Shown here: positions 8,197 through 16,264 of the stretch, piece by piece
How positions within the stretch are numbered: the first letter of the stretch is position 1
Layout of the letters: each line of letters starts with the position of its first letter
DNA from: an uncultured Rhodospirillaceae bacterium
Lineage (GTDB): Bacteria; Pseudomonadota; Alphaproteobacteria; Azospirillales; Azospirillaceae
Assembly (NCBI GenBank): GCA_937927415.1
Contig: CALBDS010000043.1
Span: forward strand, 180,749-244,748
DNA: 64,000 bases
Reading direction: 5' to 3'
The notes under the pieces: generated by a model
What the model saw: only the letters and a program-made list of their open reading frames with translations
Database searches by the model: none
Told to the model about the DNA's origin: nothing
Translations under genes and position numbers: made by a program

Positions 8197-8730
8197 ATGA
8201 CGGCGCCCAGCCCACGGGTCGGGCGCCTGAAGCGACGGCCGGAATTTCTGGCCGTGGCCGGGACGCGCCGCAAACACGTCGCTCCCGGTCTTATCCTGCA
8301 GGTGCGCCGACATGACGAACGGCAGGCCCCGCCCCCCGGCGGGCCGGTGCTGCGTCTCGGCCTCACCGCCAGCCGCAAAGTGGGCAATGCGGTCGTGCGC
8401 AATCGGGCACGCCGCCGCCTGCGCGAAGCGGCACGGCTGATTTTGCCGTTCCACGCCCGTCCAGGCCATGATCTGGTCCTGATCGCCCGCCAGGAAACCG
8501 CGGTTCGCCCCTGGGCCGACCTGCTGGCTGACCTGACCGCGGCGCTCAAGCGGCTGGGCCTGTGGCGTGAACGCGCCGACGGGGATGTGACCGCCATCCG
8601 GGATATGCCGGTCCGGGAAACCCCGGTCCGGGCCGATCCCGCCGCATCACGCCCCCCCCTGTCACAGGAAAGCGCAGCGGACGCACCGCCCCCGGCGGAT
8701 GCCGGGCCGGCGGCGCGGCACGGCTCATGA
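8197..8730 (+). CDS. rnpA: Ribonuclease P protein component, with C-terminal extension
   Basis: The protein cofactor of RNase P, which matures tRNA 5' ends. Family landmarks are RLKRRPEFLAV, the RLGLTASRKVGNAVVRNRARRRLREAAR basic helix region (written here only as landmarks SRKVGNAV and RNRARRRLREA), and HDLVLIARQET. The core ends near residue 125. About 50 extra Pro/Ala/Arg-rich residues follow, containing a near repeat (MPVRETPVRAD), for a total of 177 against a usual length of about 120. The gene begins 5 bp after rpmH and overlaps yidD by four bases. Confidence 0.94.
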   Translation: MTAPSPRVGRLKRRPEFLAVAGTRRKHVAPGLILQVRRHDERQAPPPGGPVLRLGLTASRKVGNAVVRNRARRRLREAARLILPFHARPGHDLVLIARQETAVRPWADLLADLTAALKRLGLWRERADGDVTAIRDMPVRETPVRADPAASRPPLSQESAADAPPPADAGPAARHGS

Positions 8731-9020
8731 GTCCCCTGGCTCATGGGCTGCGTGCGCTTGTCCATCTCTACCGCTGGACATTCTCCCCCTTCGTGGGGCA
8801 TCACTGCCGCTATCTTCCGACCTGCTCCCAGTACGCGCTGGAGGCGCTGGCACGGCACGGGGCGCTGCGCGGTACCTGGCTGACCATCCGCCGGCTGGGA
8901 CGCTGCCACCCGTGGGGCGGGTCGGGATACGACCCGGTGCCGGACCCGCATGCGGAGTCGGGACCGTCGGCGGACCGCGGCAACCGTTCCTGCTGCGGCC
9001 CGGCGCACCACGATCACTAA
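8727..9020 (+). CDS. yidD: Membrane protein insertion efficiency factor
   Basis: A 97-residue YidD-family protein thought to help membrane protein insertion alongside YidC. The conserved run includes LVHLYRWTFSPF, CRYLPTCSQYALEAL and RLGRCHPWGGSGYDPVP. It starts by ATGA overlap with rnpA. The last 20 residues are His/Cys/Asp-rich (CCGPAHHDH) and not conserved. Confidence 0.95.
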   Translation: MSPLAHGLRALVHLYRWTFSPFVGHHCRYLPTCSQYALEALARHGALRGTWLTIRRLGRCHPWGGSGYDPVPDPHAESGPSADRGNRSCCGPAHHDH

Positions 9021-9080
9021 ACCGGGGCGGCGGCCGCGCCGCACCGGACCAACAGGCTGGACGGACACTCTCGGGAAGCC

Positions 9081-10793
9081 ATGACCGAACAACGCAATCT
9101 CCTCCTGGCCATCGTGCTGTCGATCGCCATCCTGCTGGGGTTCCAGTACCTCTACACCCCGTCGCACAAGCCGCCGCCCGCCGATCCGGCGCAGCAGACG
9201 GCGACGGTGCCCGGCAGCCCGGCGGCCATCCCCGGCGGCCCCGCCGCACCGGAGGCGCCGAAGGACCGCGCCCAGATCCTGGCCGAACAGGCCGGGGCGC
9301 GGGTGCGCATCAACACCCCGTCGCTGCACGGCTCGATCAATCTGACCGGCGCGCGAATCGACGATCTGACCCTGGCCGCCTACCGCCAGACCCCGGACAA
9401 GGACAGCCCGGAAATCGTGCTGCTGGCCCCGGCGTCGTCGGATGCCGGCTATTACGCCGAATTCGGCTGGGTGCCGGAGGACCGCTCGATCCCCGCCCCC
9501 GGCCAGGATACCCTGTGGTCCGCCCCGGCCGGCGCCACCCTGACCCCCGATGCCCCGGTCACGCTGACCTGGGACAACGGCCAGGGGCTGGTCTTTGAAA
9601 AGACCATCGCGGTGGACCGGGACTTCATGTTCACCGTGACGCAGAAGGTGCGCAACACGACATCCAAGCCGGTGGCGCTGTTGCCCTATTCGCTGGTGTC
9701 GCGCCACGGCACGCCGCCCACTTCGGGCTATTACATCCTGCACGAAGGCCCGCTGGGCGTCTTCAACGGCACGCTGACGGAAGAAAAGTACGACAGCCTG
9801 AAGAAGACCCCGACCATCACCAAGACCTCGACCGGCGGCTGGATCGGCATCACCGACAAATATTGGCTGGTGTCGCTGGTCCCCGACCAGAAGGAGGCGG
9901 TCACCGCCCGTTTCGTCTACAACCAGCGTGGCAGCCAGGACCGCTATCAGGTTGACGTGATGGGTACGGCCCAGACGGTGGAGCCGGGGGCTACGGCGGA
10001 AAACACCGCCCGCCTGTTCGCCGGGGCCAAGCAGGTGAAGCTGCTGGATGCCTATAAGGAAAAGTTGGGCATCGCCAACTTCGACCTCGCCATCGATTTC
10101 GGCTGGTTCTATTTCCTGACCAAGCCGTTCTTCTACGCGCTGGATTTCCTGGGCACCCTGTTCGGCAATTTCGGCATCGCCATCCTGCTGTTCACCGTGG
10201 TGGTGAAGGCGGCCTTCTTCCCGCTTGCCAACAAGTCGTATCATGCGATGAGCAAGATGAAGAAGCTCCAGCCCAAGATGCAGGAACTGCGGCAGAAGTA
10301 CGCCGACGATCAGGCGCGGATGAATCAGGAGCTGATGGGCCTGTACAAGCGGGAAAAGGTCAACCCCGTGTCGGGCTGCCTGCCCATCCTGATCCAGATC
10401 CCTGTGTTCTTCGCGCTGTACAAGGTGCTGTTCGTCACCATCGAAATGCGGCACGCGCCGTTCTTCGGCTGGATTCACGACCTGTCGGCGCCCGATCCCA
10501 CCACCATCTTCAACCTGTTCGGCCTGATCCCCTGGCACCCGCCGGCCATGCTGATGCTGGGCGCCTGGCCGCTGATCATGGGCGTGACCATGTGGCTGCA
10601 GCAGAAGCTGAACCCGGCGCCGCCCGACCCGGTGCAGCAGAAGGTGTTCATGTTCCTGCCCATCGTCTTCACCTTCATGCTGGCCAGCTTCCCCGCCGGT
10701 CTGGTGATCTACTGGGCGTGGAACAACCTGCTGTCGGTGGCGCAGCAGTGGGTCATCATGCGCCAGGACGGGGTGAAAGAGCCGCTGGCCTGA
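9081..10793 (+). CDS. yidC: Membrane protein insertase YidC
   Basis: A 570-residue insertase of the inner membrane. There is an N-terminal transmembrane anchor (ILLGFQYLYTP region), a large periplasmic beta domain (about 80-330), and the conserved 5-TM Oxa1 core from about residue 340. Landmarks are FGNFGIAILLFTVVVK, YHAMSKMKKLQPKM, LPILIQIPVFFALYKVLF and the C-terminal FPAGLVIYWAWNN. GGAAG lies just before the ATG. It is the last gene of the rpmH operon before the terminator at 10817. Confidence 0.97.
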   Translation: MTEQRNLLLAIVLSIAILLGFQYLYTPSHKPPPADPAQQTATVPGSPAAIPGGPAAPEAPKDRAQILAEQAGARVRINTPSLHGSINLTGARIDDLTLAAYRQTPDKDSPEIVLLAPASSDAGYYAEFGWVPEDRSIPAPGQDTLWSAPAGATLTPDAPVTLTWDNGQGLVFEKTIAVDRDFMFTVTQKVRNTTSKPVALLPYSLVSRHGTPPTSGYYILHEGPLGVFNGTLTEEKYDSLKKTPTITKTSTGGWIGITDKYWLVSLVPDQKEAVTARFVYNQRGSQDRYQVDVMGTAQTVEPGATAENTARLFAGAKQVKLLDAYKEKLGIANFDLAIDFGWFYFLTKPFFYALDFLGTLFGNFGIAILLFTVVVKAAFFPLANKSYHAMSKMKKLQPKMQELRQKYADDQARMNQELMGLYKREKVNPVSGCLPILIQIPVFFALYKVLFVTIEMRHAPFFGWIHDLSAPDPTTIFNLFGLIPWHPPAMLMLGAWPLIMGVTMWLQQKLNPAPPDPVQQKVFMFLPIVFTFMLASFPAGLVIYWAWNNLLSVAQQWVIMRQDGVKEPLA

Positions 10794-10816
10794 TCCCTGG
10801 TTTCATGCTTCTTTCG

Positions 10817-10852
10817 GGGCTTCGCCGTGGACCGCGGCGAAGCCCTTTTCTG
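10817..10852 (+). terminator. Intrinsic terminator after yidC
   Basis: An 11-bp stem (GGGCTTCGCCG / CGGCGAAGCCC, 7-nt loop) is followed by TTTTCTGTTT. It separates the rpmH-yidC operon from engB. Confidence 0.85.
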
Positions 10853-10886
10853 TTTCTTCCGTCTGTTGCTGTCAGGATTGTTCACG

Positions 10887-11567
10887 ATGACCGATGCCCC
10901 CTCCTCCGGCCCCTCCCTCACCGCCGCCCTGTCCGATGAGGAGATCGAAGCGGGGCGCCTGCTGTTCGCCCAGGAATGTGATTTCGTCTGGGGGGCCGAC
11001 CGTCTGGACCAGTTGCCGGAAGCGGCCTTGCCCGAAATCGCCTTTGCCGGGCGGTCCAACGTGGGCAAGTCCAGCCTCATCAACGCCCTGACGGGGCGCC
11101 GGACGCTGGCCCGCACCTCCAACACGCCGGGGCGCACCCAGCAGCTCAACTTCTTCAACCTGGGCCGGCGGCTGATGCTGGTGGACATGCCGGGCTACGG
11201 CTACGCCAAGGAATCGAAGGAGAAGGTGGAGGCGTGGAACACGCTGGTCCGCCGCTTCCTCAAGGGCCGGGTCACCCTGCGCCGCGCCTTCGTTCTGGTG
11301 GACGCCCGCCACGGGCTGAAGGCCAACGACGACGAGATCATGAAGATGCTGGATCAGGCCGCCGTGATGTATCAGGTGGTGCTGACCAAGGCCGACAAGG
11401 TGAAGCCCCCCGCACTGGTCACCGTCAAGGCCGCCACGGAAAAGGCGCTGAAAAAACACCCCGCCGCCTTCCCCGAGGTCCATATCACCTCCTCGGAAAA
11501 CGGGACCGGCATCGCCGAATTGCGGGCGGTGATGGCGCAGATGGCCGAATCCGCCCCGCTCCCCTGA
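10887..11567 (+). CDS. engB: Ribosome biogenesis GTPase EngB/YsxC
   Basis: A 226-residue TRAFAC GTPase needed for large-subunit assembly. G1 is GRSNVGKSS, G2 is around NTPGRTQ, G3 is DMPGYGYA, G4 is TKADK and G5 is TSSENGTG. The ATG at 10887 follows a CAGGA ribosome binding site. The frame extends further upstream to 10827 but would overlap the terminator. engB close to argB is a common alphaproteobacterial arrangement; here an antiporter gene lies between them. Confidence 0.95.
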   Translation: MTDAPSSGPSLTAALSDEEIEAGRLLFAQECDFVWGADRLDQLPEAALPEIAFAGRSNVGKSSLINALTGRRTLARTSNTPGRTQQLNFFNLGRRLMLVDMPGYGYAKESKEKVEAWNTLVRRFLKGRVTLRRAFVLVDARHGLKANDDEIMKMLDQAAVMYQVVLTKADKVKPPALVTVKAATEKALKKHPAAFPEVHITSSENGTGIAELRAVMAQMAESAPLP

Positions 11568-11588
11568 CCTGAACCGAGGGTCGCGCCC

Positions 11589-12854
11589 ATGCACCTGTCG
11601 CCGGCGTTCGTCTTCCTGATCCAGGCGCTGCTGCTGATCGTCGTGCCGTTCGCCCTGTGGCGGGCGGCGGGGGTGCGGCGGGTGGCGCCGATGGTGGTGG
11701 TGCAGATCCTGTTCGGCATCGCGCTCGGCCCCTCCCTGCTGGGCCGCGTGGCGCCGGAGGCGTGGGGCACCCTGTTCGGGCCGCCGGCGCTGGGGCCGCT
11801 GGTGGGCTTGAGCTGGCTGGCGGTGGTGTTCTTCGCCTTCCTGACCGGGCTGCACCTCGACGTGGCCGACATGCGCGGGCGCGGGCGGGCGGTGGCGGCG
11901 GTGGCGCTGTCCAGCATGATCGTGCCCACCATCGCCGGCACCGGGGCCGGGGCGTGGGTGGCCGATGCTTTTCCCGCCATGGCCGGGCCGGCGGCGACAC
12001 CCGTCCTGTTCGCCGCCGGGTTCGGCGTGTGCCTGGGGGTGACGGCGCTGCCGGTGCTGGGGGCGATCCTGCGGGAAATGGGGCTGACCGCCACGCCGCT
12101 GGGCACGCTGGCCCTGGCCTGCGCCGCGGTCAACGACGCGCTGCTGTGGGTGGCGCTGGCCGCGTTGCTGGCGCTGGCCGCCGGCGGCGGCGGGGCGGAG
12201 GTGGCGGTCGCCCTGGTGGGTGGTGCCGCCATGCTGGCGGTCCTGTGGGGCGGGGTGCGGCCCTGGCTGACCCGCCGGCTGGGGGATGCGCCGCCGGTTC
12301 TGGACGACGCCCGGCTGATCGGCATCTGCGGCCTGCTGCTGCTGACGGCGGCGGTGAGCGAGGCGGTGGGGCTGCACTATATCCTGGGCGCCTTCCTGGC
12401 GGGAACCGCGGTGCCCAAGCGGCTGGCCGCCGCCGTGCTGGCACGGGTGGAGGCGGTGACCACCCTGGTGCTGCTGCCGTTCTTCTTCACCCTGACCGGG
12501 CTGAAGGTCACGATCACCGCCGATTCGCCGGACCTGTGGACCGTGTTCCTGCTGGCAACAGCCGTGACCGTCGCGGCCAAGCTGCTGGGCAGCGCGATCC
12601 CGGCGCGGCTGGCCGGCGTGCCGCCCGCCGATGCGTGGCGGCTGGGGGCGCTGATGCCGTGCAAGGGGCTGATGGAGGTGGTGGTCCTGACCGTGCTGCT
12701 GGACGCCGGCATCCTGTCGCCCGCCGGTTTTTCCGCCCTGGTGCTGATGGCGGTGACGGTCACCGCCCTGACCCAGCCGATGACGCAACTGGCCGCACAG
12801 CTTACGGGTGCCGACACGAAAACTCCGCTAGGCAGGACCGCCGGGTTCCGATAA
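11589..12854 (+). CDS. Cation:proton antiporter, CPA2/KefB-like
   Basis: A 421-residue protein with about 11-12 predicted transmembrane helices, built like the Na+(K+)/H+ exchanger domain of KefB/NapA proteins. Visible landmarks are the LFGIALGPSLLG segment (first conserved helix), FLTGLHLD, GVCLGVTALPVL, the AVNDALLWV unwound-helix region with the conserved acidic residue, and LGAFLAGTAVP. It has no TrkA-N or cytoplasmic regulatory domain. Ion specificity cannot be told from sequence. It starts 21 bp after engB, probably cotranscribed. Confidence 0.82.
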   Translation: MHLSPAFVFLIQALLLIVVPFALWRAAGVRRVAPMVVVQILFGIALGPSLLGRVAPEAWGTLFGPPALGPLVGLSWLAVVFFAFLTGLHLDVADMRGRGRAVAAVALSSMIVPTIAGTGAGAWVADAFPAMAGPAATPVLFAAGFGVCLGVTALPVLGAILREMGLTATPLGTLALACAAVNDALLWVALAALLALAAGGGGAEVAVALVGGAAMLAVLWGGVRPWLTRRLGDAPPVLDDARLIGICGLLLLTAAVSEAVGLHYILGAFLAGTAVPKRLAAAVLARVEAVTTLVLLPFFFTLTGLKVTITADSPDLWTVFLLATAVTVAAKLLGSAIPARLAGVPPADAWRLGALMPCKGLMEVVVLTVLLDAGILSPAGFSALVLMAVTVTALTQPMTQLAAQLTGADTKTPLGRTAGFR

Positions 12855-12899
12855 AGAAACGATCCATGTCCACGCTGACGGATGGTAAGTCCTGTGCCG

Positions 12900-13793
12900 A
12901 TGACCGAACGTGAAGAATGGCTGGGCAAGGCCCGCACCCTGTCCGAGGCTCTTCCCTACATGCGCCGCTACGCCGGGCGCACCTTCGTCATCAAGTATGG
13001 CGGCCACGCCATGGGTGACGACAGCCTGGCCGAGCTGTTCGCGCGCGACATCGTGCTGCTGAAGCAGGTGGGCATCAACCCCGTGGTCGTCCACGGCGGC
13101 GGGCCGCAGATCGGCCAGATGCTGGAGCGGCTGAAGATCAAGTCCAGCTTCATCGACGGCCTGCGCGTCACCGACAAGGAGACGGTGGAGGTGGTGGAGA
13201 TGGTGCTGGCCGGCTCCATCAACAAGCAGATCGTCTCCGCCATCAACAAGCAGGGCGGCAAGGCCGTCGGCCTGTCGGGCAAGGACGGCCAGCTCATCAT
13301 CGCCCGCAAGTTGCGCCGCACCCAGCGCGACCCCGACAGCGCCATCGAACAGGTGCTGGATCTGGGCTTCGTCGGCGAACCGCACCAGATCAACCCGCAG
13401 ATCATCCACGGGCTGACCCAGGCCGACATCATCCCCGTCATCGCCCCCATCGGCGTGGACCGCCAGGGCGAGACGTACAACATCAACGCCGACACCGCGG
13501 CGGGCGCCATCGCCGCCGCTCTGGGGGCGACCCGCTTCTTCCTGCTGACCGACGTGGCCGGCGTTCTGGACAAGAACAAGGAGCTGATCCCGCGCATGTC
13601 GCTGGAGGATGCCCGCACCGCCATCGCCGACGGCACCGCCAAGGGCGGCATGATCCCCAAGATCGAAACCTGCATCGATGCGGTGGAACAGGGTGTTGAC
13701 GCCGCGGTGATCCTGGACGGCCGGGTGCCCCACGCCCTGCTGCTGGAGATCTTCACCGAGGGCGGTGCCGGGACGCTGATTGGCCGGGAGTGA
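12900..13793 (+). CDS. argB: Acetylglutamate kinase
   Basis: A 297-residue amino acid kinase that phosphorylates N-acetylglutamate in arginine synthesis. Landmarks: FVIKYGGHAM, VVVHGGGPQI, the NAG-binding RVTD, NINADTAAGAIAAALGA and the C-terminal GGMIPKIETC. An in-frame ATG at 12882 would add six residues; the shorter start matches the usual family N-terminus. It follows the antiporter gene by 45 bp. Confidence 0.96.
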   Translation: MTEREEWLGKARTLSEALPYMRRYAGRTFVIKYGGHAMGDDSLAELFARDIVLLKQVGINPVVVHGGGPQIGQMLERLKIKSSFIDGLRVTDKETVEVVEMVLAGSINKQIVSAINKQGGKAVGLSGKDGQLIIARKLRRTQRDPDSAIEQVLDLGFVGEPHQINPQIIHGLTQADIIPVIAPIGVDRQGETYNINADTAAGAIAAALGATRFFLLTDVAGVLDKNKELIPRMSLEDARTAIADGTAKGGMIPKIETCIDAVEQGVDAAVILDGRVPHALLLEIFTEGGAGTLIGRE

Positions 13794-13815
13794 TCCCGGC
13801 CCCATATAAAGTCTC

Positions 13816-14130
13816 ATGAACGATCTGCGCCGTCAGTTGCTCCGCCAGATGGAGGCGATCCGCCAGCGGTTGGACCCCAAGGTTCTCGACCGTGCCCGCT
13901 GGGCCGCCTTCGGCAAGGTTCCCTATGACCGGGACGAGGCCCGGCAGGCGGTCAGCCTGTTCCTGGACTCGCGCGACGACGGCGGCGCCTTTCGCGCCAA
14001 GCTGGAAGCCGCCTTGCGCCAGGAGGGGGAATCGCTCGACCTTCCGCCCCCCGCCGCCGCTGAGGGTGGAACGCCGGACCCGGCCTCCCCCCACCCGCTG
14101 AAACCGCGGCGGATCGGCCGCATCACCTGA
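13816..14130 (+). CDS. Conserved hypothetical protein, 104 aa
   Basis: A small, charged, soluble protein starting MNDLRRQLLRQMEAIRQRL. The helical N-terminal 75 residues include a DRARWAAFGKVPYDRDEARQAV segment, followed by a Pro/Ala-rich tail ending RRIGRIT. No recognised domain. It lies 22 bp after argB and 36 bp before the CorA gene, so is probably in the same transcript. Confidence 0.65.
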   Translation: MNDLRRQLLRQMEAIRQRLDPKVLDRARWAAFGKVPYDRDEARQAVSLFLDSRDDGGAFRAKLEAALRQEGESLDLPPPAAAEGGTPDPASPHPLKPRRIGRIT

Positions 14131-14166
14131 CCACCCGGAAAGCCGGTTCGCCCCGGAGGTGCCGCG

Positions 14167-15147
14167 ATGCTGCAGGTTTTCATCAACGAGGGCGGGCGAC
14201 TGATCCGGACGCGCTGGACCGAGGGCACGCCCCTGCCCGGCGCCACCGTGTGGGTGGACCTGCTCAACCCCACCGCGGACGAGGTGGCGGCCGCCGAACG
14301 ATGCCTGGGCCAGCGTCTGCCCACCCGCGCCCAGATGGCGGAGATCGAGGATTCCAGCCGCCTGCGGCCCGGTGCGGAGTCGCTGCACATGACGGTGCTG
14401 GCGCTGGTGTGGGCCGACACCGATCAGCCGAAACTGGCCCCGGTCAGCCTGGTCCTGGCCGGCGGGCGGCTGGCCACCATCCATCACATCGACCCCCAGC
14501 CGTTCCTGACCTTCCGTCGCAAGACGACCCACCGCGGCTTCGCCCCGGCACGGGCCGATGCGGTGATGACCGCCCTGCTGGAGGCGCTGATCGAGCGCAC
14601 GGCCAACGTGCTGCGCCGGGTGGGAATCGAGCTGGAAGCCATGGGGCAGCGGGCGTTCCACCGCGGCACGCCGGGCCGCACCGCCCCGCCGCGCGACGAC
14701 GGGCGCACGCTGCGGCGGCTGGGGCAGGCCGGGCAACTGGTGGCGAAGGCCCACGAAAGCCTGTCGAGCCTGCACCGGATTCTCGATTTCTTCGCCCGCG
14801 GCAGCGGCGACGCCCTGCTGGGCAAGGATGCGCGGCGCTGGTCGCGGGGGGCGGCGCTGGACACCAAGGGGCTGTATGAATACGCCCAGTTCCTGGCATC
14901 GAAGGTCCGGCTGCTGCTGGAAACCACGCTGGGCCAGATCAACGTCGAGCAGAACGAGATCGTCAAGATTCTCAGCGTCGCGTCGGTGGGGCTGTTCCCC
15001 CCCACCCTGATCGCCAGCCTGTGCGGCATGAATTTCGTGTCGGAGCCGGGGCGCCACTGGGCGTTCGGCTATCCTTTGGCAATGCTGGCGATCATCGCTT
15101 CGGCGCTTGTCCCCATGTGGTATTTCCGCCGGAAGAGGTGGATGTAG
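14167..15147 (+). CDS. CorA-family divalent cation transporter
   Basis: A 326-residue CorA-like magnesium/cobalt channel. A long cytoplasmic domain is followed by two C-terminal transmembrane helices (about residues 265-320). The signature loop reads CGMNFV rather than the usual YGMNF, so the GMN selectivity motif is kept while the preceding aromatic residue is replaced by Cys. The C-terminus is basic (FRRKRWM), as is typical. GGAGG-like bases precede the ATG. Confidence 0.88.
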   Translation: MLQVFINEGGRLIRTRWTEGTPLPGATVWVDLLNPTADEVAAAERCLGQRLPTRAQMAEIEDSSRLRPGAESLHMTVLALVWADTDQPKLAPVSLVLAGGRLATIHHIDPQPFLTFRRKTTHRGFAPARADAVMTALLEALIERTANVLRRVGIELEAMGQRAFHRGTPGRTAPPRDDGRTLRRLGQAGQLVAKAHESLSSLHRILDFFARGSGDALLGKDARRWSRGAALDTKGLYEYAQFLASKVRLLLETTLGQINVEQNEIVKILSVASVGLFPPTLIASLCGMNFVSEPGRHWAFGYPLAMLAIIASALVPMWYFRRKRWM

Positions 15148-15244
15148 CCATCCCCGGACAAAGGGAGGACACCCCTTTTGGATGCGGGCGAGCGCCGCGA
15201 AGAGGGGGTAGAGTGGCCCCATTCAACCAAGCGGGCACCCTCCC

Positions 15245-15484
15245 ATGACCCATACCCTAACCGATCCGGTTTCGCCGCCTTCCGCCCGGGGGGAACACGG
15301 GGTCGCCCGCGACGCCCGCCCCGCCCTGCCCCCGGACCTGTTGCCGCCGCCGCACCCCCATGTCCCGAAGATGCGCGGGCTGACGCTGGTGGTGGTGTGG
15401 GTCGGGCTGGCGCTGGCTGCCTGGGCGATTGTCGCGGGGCTGGGATACGGGCTGTACGCGCTTATTCTGGCGCTGCTGGATTGA
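15245..15484 (+). CDS. Small single-pass membrane protein, 79 aa
   Basis: The proline-rich N-terminal half (residues 1-42) is followed by one strongly hydrophobic helix (about 46-77, LTLVVVWVGLALAAWAIVAGL). No recognised family. Coding is supported by position and frame only; it lies between the CorA and GST genes. Confidence 0.5.
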   Translation: MTHTLTDPVSPPSARGEHGVARDARPALPPDLLPPPHPHVPKMRGLTLVVVWVGLALAAWAIVAGLGYGLYALILALLD

Positions 15485-15608
15485 GCGTGGATCGGGACGG
15501 GTGGACTACCCCGGATGGTTTGTCGGCTCTGGCCTTCCTGCGGCAAATGGTCCAAAGTGGCGGGCAGCCGCGCTACAGACGGCGAACAGTCAGGGGGCCG
15601 GTTCTTTC

Positions 15609-16223
15609 ATGCTCACGCTCTACACCTTCGCCACGCCCAACGGTCACAAAGCATCGATCCTGTTCGAAGAGCTGGGCATCCCGTACCGGGTCCATGCGCT
15701 CGACCTGATGGCCGGGGAGAACAAGACACCGGCCTACAAGGCGATCAGCCCCATCGGCAAGCTGCCGGCGGTGGTGGAAGAGTTGCCGGGCGGGACCCAG
15801 CGGCGGCTGTTCGGGTCGGGGGCGATCCTGCTGCATTACGCCCAGTGCACCGGCCGTCTCCTGCCCGACGACGACCAGCAGGGCGAGGCGCTGTCGTGGC
15901 TGATGATGGGGGTCAGCGACCTTGGACCCGCGGCGGTGGACATGTTCCGCTTTTCGGTGCGGGCGCCGGAAAAGATCCCCTACGCCATCGACCTGTTCAA
16001 GGGTGAGCTGGTCCGCTGCTACGAGGCGCTGGAAGAGCGGCTGGGCGCGGTCGAATATCTGGCGGAAACCTATTCCATCGCCGATATCGCCTGTTTCCCC
16101 TTCATCGCCGCCGCAGCGGTGGCCGGCAGCGGGCTGCTGGACCGTTACCCCAACATCAAACGCTGGCACGACGTCGTCAAGGAACGCCCGGCGGTGCAGC
16201 GGGGCATGGCCGTTCCGGCCTGA
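15609..16223 (+). CDS. Glutathione S-transferase, Nu/YfcG-like
   Basis: A 204-residue GST. The N-terminal thioredoxin-fold domain begins LYTFATPNGHKASILFEEL, with TPNGHK resembling YfcG/YghU Nu-class enzymes. The cis-Pro segment is IGKLPAVVEE and the G-site Ser equivalent is in FGSGAILLHYA. The helical C-terminal domain carries the N-capping motif YSIADIACFPF. Such enzymes often have disulfide reductase activity (family knowledge). The start at 15609 matches the family N-terminus, but the ribosome binding site is weak. Confidence 0.88.
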   Translation: MLTLYTFATPNGHKASILFEELGIPYRVHALDLMAGENKTPAYKAISPIGKLPAVVEELPGGTQRRLFGSGAILLHYAQCTGRLLPDDDQQGEALSWLMMGVSDLGPAAVDMFRFSVRAPEKIPYAIDLFKGELVRCYEALEERLGAVEYLAETYSIADIACFPFIAAAAVAGSGLLDRYPNIKRWHDVVKERPAVQRGMAVPA

Positions 16224-16264
16224 TACCCGGCCTGATCGCCACGGGCCGTTCCGGAGTTTTCCAC

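Noticed and set aside
8040..10538. Very long open frame (832 codons) on the minus strand opposite yidC, rnpA and rpmH
   Set aside because: It is a shadow of the codon bias on the coding strand in GC-rich DNA; the plus strand holds well-known proteins over the whole length.
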